Assembly: GCF_010731295.1 (NCBI RefSeq)
Contig: NZ_AP022579.1
Coordinates: 2,356,001 to 2,420,000 of the forward strand
Reading direction: 5' to 3'
DNA: 64,000 nt
From: Mycolicibacterium boenickei
Lineage (GTDB): Bacteria > Actinomycetota > Actinomycetes > Mycobacteriales > Mycobacteriaceae
Shown: piece after piece, positions 45,130 through 51,606 of the stretch
How the letters are laid out: every line of letters starts with the position of its first letter
Position numbering within the stretch: the first letter of the stretch is position 1
Translations under genes and position numbers: made by a program
The notes under the pieces: model-generated
Databases searched by the model: none
The model's input: only the letters and a program-made list of their open reading frames with translations
What the model was told of the DNA's origin: nothing

Positions 45130-47811
45130 TCAGAACCACTGACCGAACTTGCGGATGTAGATGGTCTTCACGGTCTGGGCGACAACGCAGTAGGACACCA
45201 GTGTGGCGACCAGCCATCCGAAGTACGCCCACGGCAGCGGCTGCAATCCGACGGCCGCGCCCAGCGGCGAGAACGGGATCAGGATCCCGAGTACGCAGAC
45301 CGCCCCGGTCGTCAGCAGTACCGGCAGCGCCGCGGTGCTCTGGATGAACGGGATCTTCTGGGTCCGCAGCATGTGCACGACCAGGGTCTGCGACAGCAGG
45401 CTTTCGATGAACCAGCCCGATTGGAACAGCGACTGCATGTCGGGTGAGTTGGCAGCGAAGACGTACCACATCACCGCGAAGGTGGTGATGTCGAAGATCG
45501 ATGACGTCGGTCCCATCCAGATCATGAAGCGGCCGATGTTCCTGGCATCCCACTTGCGCGGCTTGAGCAGAAACTCCTTGTCCATGCGGTCCCACGGCAG
45601 GGCCAGTTGGGAGATGTCGTACAGCAGGTTCTGGATCAGCAGATGGATCGCCAGCATGGGCAGGAACGGGATGAAGGCGCTGGCCACCAATACCGAGAAC
45701 ACATTGCCGAAGTTCGAGCTGGCGGTCATGTTCAGGTACTTGATGATGTTTCCGAACGTCTCGCGGCCCTTGACCACGCCCTCTTCGAGCACCATCAGGC
45801 TCTTCTCGAGCAGGATGATGTCCGCCGATTCCTTGGCGATGTCGGTGCCGGTGTCCACCGAGATGCCCACGTCCGCATCGCGCAACGCCGGGGCGTCGTT
45901 GATGCCGTCGCCCAGGAAGCCGACGGTGTGCCCGTTGGCCTGCAGCGCCCGCAGCACCCGCGACTTCTGCAGCGGGGACAACTTCGCGAACACGGTTGTC
46001 TCGTCGGCAACGCGGCGGAGCTCGTCGTCGTCGAGGGCGTCGATCTGGGAGCCGAGAACCGGCCGGCCGGGGTCGAGTCCCACCTCGTGACAGATCTTGG
46101 CGCTGACCACCTCGTTGTCACCGGTGAGGACCTTCACGGTGACGCCGTGTTCGGCCAGTGCCGTCAGCGCCGGCGCTGCCGTCTCCTTGGGCGGATCGAG
46201 GAAGGTGAGAAAGCCGTGGACGACGAGGTCCCGCTCATCTTCGACGCCGTACCGGTGTGTGCGCGCAATGCGCGGGATCTCCCGGGTGGCCACCAGCAGC
46301 ACCCGGAACCCCTCGCGGTTGTAGTCGCGGGCCGTCGCCCCCAGCGCCGCGCGGTCGGCATCGGTGAGCGGCCTGACCGCCGTGCCGTCCCACAACTCGG
46401 TGGACACCGCCAGCATCTCCTCGACCGCTCCCTTGCAGACGAGCAGGTGATTGCGGTCGACGTCCTGCACGACGACGGACAGCCGGCGTCGCTCGAAGTC
46501 GAACGGAAGTTCGTCGACCTTGCGGTAGGCCGAGGCGGCGAGCAGCGCCTCGGGTGTTCCTTCGGCGAAGTGCAGGACAGCGCGGTCCATCAGATTCTTG
46601 ACGCCGCTCTGGTGAAAGCTGTTGAGCCAGGCCAGGGCGAGCACATTGTCGTCGCGGTCGCCCCGGATGTCCGCGTGATGCTCGAGGATGATCCGGTCCT
46701 GGGTGAGGGTTCCGGTCTTGTCGGTGCACAGCACGTCCATCGCGCCGAAGTTCTGGATCGCGTTGAGGCGCTTCACCACGACCTTGCGACGCGACAGTGC
46801 GACGGCACCCTTGGCGAGGTTGGATGACACGATCATCGGCAGCATCTCGGGGGTGAGCCCGACCGCGACGGCGAGCGCGAACAGGACCGCCTCGGGCCAG
46901 TCGCCCTTGGTGAAACCGTTGATCAGCAACACGATCGGCACCATCACCGACATGAAGCGGATCAGCAGCCAGCTCACGCTGTTGACGCCCCGGTCGAAGG
47001 CCGTCTCCGCGCGTGAGCCCACGATCGCGGTGGCCAGCGACCCGAAATAGGTGTGTCCGCCGGTCGATACGACGACCGCGGTCGCGGTGCCGCTCACCAC
47101 GTTGGTGCCCATGAAGCAGATGCCGGGCAGGTCGAGCGGGTCGGCCTCGTCGTCGGCGACGGCGGTGTCGTACTTCTCCACCGGCAGGGCCTCGCCCGTC
47201 AGCGCTGCCTGGCTGACGAACAGGTCGCGGGAATCGATCAGGCGGATGTCGGCGGGGATCATGTCGCCGGCCGACAGTTGGACGATGTCACCGGTGACGA
47301 TCTGTGCCATCGGGACTTCCATGAGTTCGGGTGTGGCATCCGGGCTGGCCCGGCGCCGCACCGTCGCGGTGTTCCGCACCATCGCCTTGAGCGTCTCGGC
47401 CGCTTTGCCCGAGCGGTACTCCTGCCAGAACCGCAGCAGGGCGCTGAGCGCGACCATGGTGACGATGATCAGGACGCCGGTGCAGTCCGCGTCCTGCCCG
47501 GCTCGGAGCGGCAGGTAGATGTCGGTGACCGAACTGATGGCGGCCAGCGCCATCAGTACCGCGATGAACGGGTTCTTGAACGCCTCCAGGAACTGGAGAA
47601 GGGCGGGCGGCGCCTTGTCGTGGGCGACCTCGTTGGGGCCGTCGTCGGCCAGCCGCTCGGCGGCATCCTCGATGGTCAGGCCGTCCAGGTGGCCTCTGAC
47701 ATTGGCCAGCGTGACGTCCAGCTCGTTGTGTGCCTCAGCGGCTGCTCGCAGGGACAGGCGGTCGGCGGGCCCGGTGGGGGCCAGAGCGGTCTGCTCGACA
47801 GCGGTGTTCAT
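45130..47811 (-). CDS. mgtA: Mg2+-transporting P-type ATPase MgtA
   Basis: The 893-residue P3B-type ATPase has an N-terminal cation-ATPase domain (ANVRGHLDGLTIEDAAERLADDGPNEV), actuator motif TGEALPVEKY, PEMLP in helix 4 (VGLTPEMLPMIVSSNLAKGAV), phosphorylation motif DKTGTLTQD and hinge VGFLGDGINDAPALRDADVGISV. It imports Mg2+ at the cost of ATP. ATG 47811 is preceded by AGGAG at 7 nt spacing. Regulation is the notable point: transcription starts about 750 nt upstream and the leader carries an M-box riboswitch and two upstream ORFs. A hairpin terminator follows. Confidence 0.96.
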   Translation of the reverse strand: MNTAVEQTALAPTGPADRLSLRAAAEAHNELDVTLANVRGHLDGLTIEDAAERLADDGPNEVAHDKAPPALLQFLEAFKNPFIAVLMALAAISSVTDIYLPLRAGQDADCTGVLIIVTMVALSALLRFWQEYRSGKAAETLKAMVRNTATVRRRASPDATPELMEVPMAQIVTGDIVQLSAGDMIPADIRLIDSRDLFVSQAALTGEALPVEKYDTAVADDEADPLDLPGICFMGTNVVSGTATAVVVSTGGHTYFGSLATAIVGSRAETAFDRGVNSVSWLLIRFMSVMVPIVLLINGFTKGDWPEAVLFALAVAVGLTPEMLPMIVSSNLAKGAVALSRRKVVVKRLNAIQNFGAMDVLCTDKTGTLTQDRIILEHHADIRGDRDDNVLALAWLNSFHQSGVKNLMDRAVLHFAEGTPEALLAASAYRKVDELPFDFERRRLSVVVQDVDRNHLLVCKGAVEEMLAVSTELWDGTAVRPLTDADRAALGATARDYNREGFRVLLVATREIPRIARTHRYGVEDERDLVVHGFLTFLDPPKETAAPALTALAEHGVTVKVLTGDNEVVSAKICHEVGLDPGRPVLGSQIDALDDDELRRVADETTVFAKLSPLQKSRVLRALQANGHTVGFLGDGINDAPALRDADVGISVDTGTDIAKESADIILLEKSLMVLEEGVVKGRETFGNIIKYLNMTASSNFGNVFSVLVASAFIPFLPMLAIHLLIQNLLYDISQLALPWDRMDKEFLLKPRKWDARNIGRFMIWMGPTSSIFDITTFAVMWYVFAANSPDMQSLFQSGWFIESLLSQTLVVHMLRTQKIPFIQSTAALPVLLTTGAVCVLGILIPFSPLGAAVGLQPLPWAYFGWLVATLVSYCVVAQTVKTIYIRKFGQWF

Positions 47812-47827
47812 CTGGCTGCTCCTGTCG

Positions 47828-47845
47828 GTGGTGCGCGCGCACCAC
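47828..47845. promoter_or_regulatory. 18-bp perfect palindrome just upstream of the mgtA ribosome binding site
   Basis: GTGGTGCGCGCGCACCAC is its own reverse complement. It lies 17 nt before the mgtA ATG, next to the AGGAG at about 47819-47823. In RNA it would fold into a compact hairpin against the ribosome binding site; in DNA it could be an operator. Confidence 0.6.
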
Positions 47846-47943
47846 AAGTCACACCGAACCGCCTGGGGGAGGACGGATTCGGTGGACTTGAGGTGGTGCT
47901 CGGATTGAAAGGTGTTCTGATCGAATTGATTTGGCCTACCCGC

Positions 47944-48117
47944 TCAACGAGCGGAATGTGAGCCGCCGCCCAGGGAAGCGGTCAGGACCGCCACCGGGGT
48001 GTTGCTCATCCTCAGGTTGTGCCGCTCCTGCGGGGTCAGCGACGCGCGGGTGTGGATCCACGCGATCGGGCCCTTCACCAGGCCTTGGGTACGAAGAAGA
48101 AAGCTGTTGCGCTGCAT
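47944..48117 (-). CDS. upstream ORF 2 in the mgtA leader (57 codons)
   Basis: ATG 48117 has GGAG with 7-nt spacing. The 57-residue peptide begins MQRNSFLLRTQGLVKGPIAW, continues IHTRASLTPQERHNLR, and ends VLTASLGGGSHSAR. An in-frame ATG at 48168 would add 17 residues but has a poorer ribosome site. It follows upstream ORF 1 by 83 nt and ends 132 nt before mgtA. It may be a small protein like the Rv1535-type product behind M. tuberculosis M-boxes, or a translated regulatory ORF; I cannot verify homology. Confidence 0.6.
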   Translation of the reverse strand: MQRNSFLLRTQGLVKGPIAWIHTRASLTPQERHNLRMSNTPVAVLTASLGGGSHSAR

Positions 48118-48200
48118 GGGACAACTCCATCTGAATCGGAGCTCTCCGTGTCGGTAGGCATGCGGCAACCACTCACCGCGGGTTGTCCGGGGTGGCGGGT

Positions 48201-48284
48201 CTACGCAGTCATCGACAGCGGAAAGGTGTTTATGGACAGACGTTTTCGAATCGGACTGGGATACGGACTGTCACTTGACGTCAT
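48201..48284 (-). CDS. upstream ORF 1 in the mgtA leader, MgtL-like peptide (27 codons)
   Basis: ATG 48284 is preceded by AGGAGGTGA (complement of 48292-48300), nearly a full anti-Shine-Dalgarno match at 8-nt spacing, the strongest in this part of the window. The 27-residue peptide contains DSPYPSPIRKRL, with prolines at positions 7, 9 and 11 followed by a basic cluster, and another Pro at 22. Codons rare in GC-rich mycobacteria are frequent (AGT three times, ATA, CGA, AAA, TTT, TAT). The pattern resembles enterobacterial MgtL, whose Pro codons and acidic start couple translation to mgtA expression. The ORF lies 117 nt downstream of the M-box. Confidence 0.65.
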   Translation of the reverse strand: MTSSDSPYPSPIRKRLSINTFPLSMTA

Positions 48285-48357
48285 GTCGTCGTCACCTCCT
48301 CGCTGTCGGGCGCACGGGGCGCTGGCCTTGACGCGATCGTCAGATACAAACGCTGAA

Positions 48358-48408
48358 GAGGAAGTTGGCCACATGGCCGAACGCGCCGGCTGGCGCGAGC
48401 ACTTCCTC
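48358..48408 (-). promoter_or_regulatory. candidate expression platform of the M-box (anti-P1 helix)
   Basis: On the minus strand the 3' strand of riboswitch helix P1, GAGGAAGT (48408-48401), is perfectly complementary to ACTTCCTC (48365-48358). The 35-nt segment between them contains GCGCC/GGCGC and GGCCA/TGGCC stems. Pairing here and P1 formation are mutually exclusive, the classic riboswitch switch. No U-run follows, so any termination would be Rho-dependent or structural. Confidence 0.6.
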
Positions 48409-48562
48409 ATCAGAGCTTTGGCACTACACGACGTGTCCCACCAGAGGTGGGAAGCCACTTCGGGTCATCCCTTAGGCCGGGAAGACCTGTCCTAACCCTG
48501 GGCGTCTCTCGACGTCGTCGGATCAGTGGCCTGTGTTCGTGTAGGAGCCTCACCTAACGAAG
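48402..48562 (-). ncRNA. M-box (ykoK leader) Mg2+ riboswitch
   Basis: The RNA starts CTTCGTTAGGTGAGGCTCCT, identical over these 20 nt to the Bacillus subtilis mgtE leader as I remember it. It continues with the conserved elements ACACAGGCCACTGATCC, GTCGAGAGACGCCCAGGGTT and GGACAGG, and closes with AGTGCCAAAGCTCTGATGA then GGAAG, whose last bases pair with the initial CTTC to form P1. Length is about 161 nt, as expected. M-boxes bind several Mg2+ ions and turn off Mg2+ uptake genes when Mg2+ is ample. It lies just after a sigma-A type promoter and upstream of mgtA. Confidence 0.95.
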
Positions 48563-48572
48563 CGCGGTTTTC

Positions 48573-48602
48573 ATTAGAAACCCTACACCGGGAGATTGTC
48601 AA
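48573..48602 (-). promoter_or_regulatory. sigma-A type promoter of the mgtA transcript
   Basis: On the minus strand, consensus TTGACA (48602-48597), an 18-nt spacer and TCTAAT (48578-48573, one mismatch to TATAAT) predict a transcription start near 48565. That is 2-5 nt before the first base of the M-box, which strongly supports both calls. Confidence 0.8.
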
Positions 48603-48789
48603 CACGTCCGCCGTCGGACCTCCGACTCCAAATCGGTTGTGTCAGTTCGGCAATGACACGTCACGGGCTGAGCGTGACCGTCGTCACCGAAAGTCTCCGG
48701 GCGTTTCCGCAGAGTTCACCCGAGAATCGGCAGGCAACCGGGGTTTGCGGTTGCCTGTGCGCACCCGCTCGATGTGTTGTGATGTGCCT

Positions 48790-49530
48790 ATGCCTGAGCA
48801 AAGTCTCGAGCCGGACACCGACGAGGACGAGCGAAAGCCACCGGCAATCACCGCGCGCGCGATCGCCATGCGCGGGCCATGGGGTCCGGTGTACGGGCCG
48901 GTCGACCTCGACATCGAGGAGGGCGGCGTCACGGTGCTGGTCGCGCCGGCAGGTACCGGTCGCACCGCGCTGCTGATGACGCTGGCCGGGCGGATGAAAA
49001 CCGCGCGCGGGCAGCTGACCGTGTTCGGGCGTACCCGGGCGGCCGATATCTTCCGCGTCGCCGCGCTCGCCGGGATCGACGAACTCGACACGGTGTCGGA
49101 GTCGGTCACGGTACGCGACCTGGTGACCGAGCAACGTCGATGGGACGCACCCTGGTACACGCTGGTGGGCCGGGCGGACGACGAAGCGCTGGCCGCGATG
49201 TGCGCGCCGGTGTTCGGTGATCTGCCGCTGCCGTCGCTGACGTCGTACTTCGACGGGCTCACCGAACTCGACCAGATCCTGCTGCGTATCGCCCTGGCCA
49301 ACACCGGAACCCCGCCGCTGCTGGTGGTCGGCAACCTCGACCATCTCACCGACGACCGCAACCGGGACATCCTGCTCGGGCGGCTGTTCGCACTGGGGGA
49401 GAAGCAAACCGTGATCACCGCGACGGTCAACGGCGTGCCCGGCCATCTGGCTTCGGCGGTACGGGCGCAGCTGACAGTGCCCAACACCACACTGGCCGAG
49501 TTGGCCGGTTCGCAGAAAGGTGGCAAGTAG
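48790..49530 (+). CDS. degenerate ABC-type ATPase partner of a YhgE/Pip-like membrane protein
   Basis: The 246-residue protein has the outline of an ABC ATPase but non-standard motifs. Walker A reads APAGTGRT (residues 52-59) with Arg in place of the invariant Lys, the signature position is YFDGLTELDQ instead of LSGGQ, and Walker B reads LLVVGNLDHL without the Asp-Glu pair. It may bind nucleotide weakly or not at all. ATG 48790 or GTG 48784 could start it; no ribosome binding site is clear. It is 2 nt upstream of the membrane protein gene, so the two form one unit. Confidence 0.75.
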   Translation: MPEQSLEPDTDEDERKPPAITARAIAMRGPWGPVYGPVDLDIEEGGVTVLVAPAGTGRTALLMTLAGRMKTARGQLTVFGRTRAADIFRVAALAGIDELDTVSESVTVRDLVTEQRRWDAPWYTLVGRADDEALAAMCAPVFGDLPLPSLTSYFDGLTELDQILLRIALANTGTPPLLVVGNLDHLTDDRNRDILLGRLFALGEKQTVITATVNGVPGHLASAVRAQLTVPNTTLAELAGSQKGGK

Positions 49531-49532
49531 CC

Positions 49533-51539
49533 GTGCTAGCCGGAATGTCGTTGGGCACAGACCTCAAACGCTTCTCGCGCGGGACGATGCCGCGGATCGC
49601 GCTCGTCACGGTGATCCTGCTGCCGCTGCTGTACGGCGCGATGTACCTGTGGGCGTTCTGGAACCCGTTCGGTGAGGTGAACAAGGTCCCGGTGGCGTTG
49701 GTCAACGAGGATCAGGGCACCGTCGCCGAGGGCCAGCAGATCAAGGCGGGCGACGAGGTCGCCGATGCTTTGGTGGACTCGGGACAGCTTCAGCTGCACC
49801 GGGTTTCGGCGCAGGAGGCGGCCGACGGGGTGGCCAGCGGAAAGTACTACTTCTCGATCACCCTGCCGGAGGATTTCAGCACCAGCATCTCCTCGCCGTC
49901 GGGTGGATCACCGCACCAGGCCAACGTGCGCTTCACGTTCAACGACGCCAACAACTACCTGGGTTCGATCATCGGCCAGAACGCGGCCCGTGAGGTGATC
50001 AACCAGATCAACGCGAACATCGGCGAACGCACGGTCGGCACCGTGCTGACCGGGCTGACCGACGCCGGGGCCGGTCTGATCAAGGCGGCCGACGGCGCGC
50101 AGCAATTGGCCGACGGGAGTGCCGCGGCCAATGACGGCGCGCACCGGTTGTCCACCGGGGCGGACGCCCTGACCGCGGGTCTGGTCACCGCGCGGGACGG
50201 CTCTTCCCAGTTGGCCGCGGGCACCCGGCAACTGACGACGGCGGTCGACACCGCCACCGATCCGCTGCTCACGGTGCTGGACCGGGTCAGCGGGCTCGGC
50301 CTGGACCCCAACGAGGTCGGCATGGCCGCGCAGCGGCTCTCGGGGGCCGTGCGCTCGACCACCGACCGGATCGCCGCGTTGAACATCGACCAGGCCCAGG
50401 CCGCGGCGATCGTGGACCAGGCGGTCGGGATCCTGCGCAACAGCCCGGATCCCACGGTGCGCGACACGGGGGAGTTCCTGGCCGGAGCGCAACGGCTGCT
50501 GCAGGCGCGCGGTCTGGACCCCACCACCGACGAGGGTCTGATCCGGCTGCGCGACAACGCCGCCCAGCTGGAGAACGAGCTGGGTGATCCGAACAGCAAA
50601 CTGCGGGTGTTCATCACCAAGGCGCTCACCGGCGGTTTGCGCTCCGACGTCGTCAAATTGCGGGACGGCGCCCACCAACTCAACACCGGCGCCCAGCGAC
50701 TCAACAGCGGCCTGGTGCAGCTGGCCAACGGCGGGCGTCAACTGTCCAGTGGGGCAGGCGAACTCGCTGCCGGTACGGAGAAGCTACAGGCGGGTAATCA
50801 GCAACTGGCCACCGCGTTGAAGGAGGGCTCGACCCAGGTCCCGTCGTGGACCCCGCAGCAGCGCACCGAGGTGGCGCGCACCCTGGCCGCACCTGTGGCG
50901 CTGGACATCCAAACGCACAATCCGGCCGCCACGTTCGGCACCGGTTTCGCCCCGTTCTTCCTGCCGCTGGCGTTGTTCATCGGCGCGCTCATCATCTGGA
51001 TGTTGTTGAAGCCGTTGCAGTCCCGCCCGGTGGTCAACGGGCTGGGGGCGTTGCGGGTGGTGCTGGCCTCCTACTGGCCCGCCCTGCTGATCGTGTTCTG
51101 CCAGGTCGTGGTGATGTACGTGGTGGTGCACTTCGGGGTCGGCCTGCAGGCCAAATACCCGCTGGCCACCGTGGCGTTCCTGCTGTTGGTCGCGGGCACG
51201 TTCCTGGCTCTGATCCAGGCGTTCAACGCGCTGTTCGGGGTGTCGGTCGGCCGGGTGGTGACGCTGGCGTTCCTGATGCTGCAACTGGTTTCGGCAGGCG
51301 GCATCTATCCGGTGGAGACCACCGCGAAACCGTTCCAGATCCTGCACCCGGTCGATCCGATGACCTACGCGGTCAACGGTCTTCGCCAGCTGATCGTGGG
51401 CGGGATCGATTCCCGGTTGTGGATCGCGATCGCGGTGCTGCTCGGTGTGCTGGTGGTGTCGCTGGCGGGCAGTTCGTGGGCCGCGCGAAGAGACCGGCAG
51501 TACACGATGGACAGGTTGCACCCGCCGATCGAAGTGTGA
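49533..51539 (+). CDS. YhgE/Pip-domain ABC-2 type membrane protein
   Basis: The 668-residue protein has an N-terminal membrane helix (RIALVTVILLPLLYGAMYLWAFW) and a large external region. The latter contains many LxxGxxx heptads (AAGTRQLTTAV, LNTGAQRLNSGLVQLANGGRQLSSGAGELAAGTEKLQAG). About five C-terminal helices of the ABC-2 type follow (FFLPLALFIGALIIWMLL, GGIYPVETTAKPFQILHPVDPMTYAVNGLRQ). YhgE/Pip relatives serve as phage receptors or export apparatus such as the type VII-linked proteins of Firmicutes and MmpL-like exporters. GTG 49533 is used; ATG 49545 is an alternative. Paired with the degenerate ATPase gene. Confidence 0.88.
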   Translation: MLAGMSLGTDLKRFSRGTMPRIALVTVILLPLLYGAMYLWAFWNPFGEVNKVPVALVNEDQGTVAEGQQIKAGDEVADALVDSGQLQLHRVSAQEAADGVASGKYYFSITLPEDFSTSISSPSGGSPHQANVRFTFNDANNYLGSIIGQNAAREVINQINANIGERTVGTVLTGLTDAGAGLIKAADGAQQLADGSAAANDGAHRLSTGADALTAGLVTARDGSSQLAAGTRQLTTAVDTATDPLLTVLDRVSGLGLDPNEVGMAAQRLSGAVRSTTDRIAALNIDQAQAAAIVDQAVGILRNSPDPTVRDTGEFLAGAQRLLQARGLDPTTDEGLIRLRDNAAQLENELGDPNSKLRVFITKALTGGLRSDVVKLRDGAHQLNTGAQRLNSGLVQLANGGRQLSSGAGELAAGTEKLQAGNQQLATALKEGSTQVPSWTPQQRTEVARTLAAPVALDIQTHNPAATFGTGFAPFFLPLALFIGALIIWMLLKPLQSRPVVNGLGALRVVLASYWPALLIVFCQVVVMYVVVHFGVGLQAKYPLATVAFLLLVAGTFLALIQAFNALFGVSVGRVVTLAFLMLQLVSAGGIYPVETTAKPFQILHPVDPMTYAVNGLRQLIVGGIDSRLWIAIAVLLGVLVVSLAGSSWAARRDRQYTMDRLHPPIEV

Positions 51540-51548
51540 GGCCGCGTG

Positions 51549-51596
51549 CGTAACGCCACGGCGAGATTTCCGCCTGATTTTCGCCGTGGCGTTACG
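51549..51596. repeat. long perfect inverted repeat between convergent yhgE-like gene and accD3
   Basis: CGTAACGCCACGGCGA (51549-51564) and TCGCCGTGGCGTTACG (51581-51596) are 16-bp perfect arms around a 16-nt loop. The element lies 9 nt after one stop codon and 10 nt before the other, so it is well placed as a bidirectional terminator, though neither side has a T-run. Its length and perfection also suggest a dispersed palindromic element. Confidence 0.65.
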
Positions 51597-51606
51597 TACG
51601 ACGAAC

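Larger units (their letters stand above)
47812..48789. other. 978-nt region between mgtA and the degenerate ABC ATPase gene (mgtA leader plus divergent promoters)
   Basis: No conventional gene lies here. The minus strand holds the mgtA leader, described in separate entries: promoter (48573-48602), M-box (48402-48562), alternative hairpin (48358-48408), two upstream ORFs (48201-48284 and 47944-48117) and a palindrome at 47828-47845. The part 48603-48789 must contain the plus-strand promoter of the ATPase gene; I see no clear sites in it. Longer plus-strand open frames here lack start signals and lie antisense to the leader. Confidence 0.8.

Noticed and set aside
47936..48172. 78-codon minus-strand frame overlapping upstream ORF 2 in another frame
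   Set aside because: Its translation is Pro/Arg-rich and lacks a ribosome site; the frame with ATG 48117 has GGAG at good spacing.
48019..48495. 158-codon plus-strand open frame across the mgtA leader
   Set aside because: It runs antisense to the M-box and upstream ORFs, has no ribosome binding site and no recognisable protein features.
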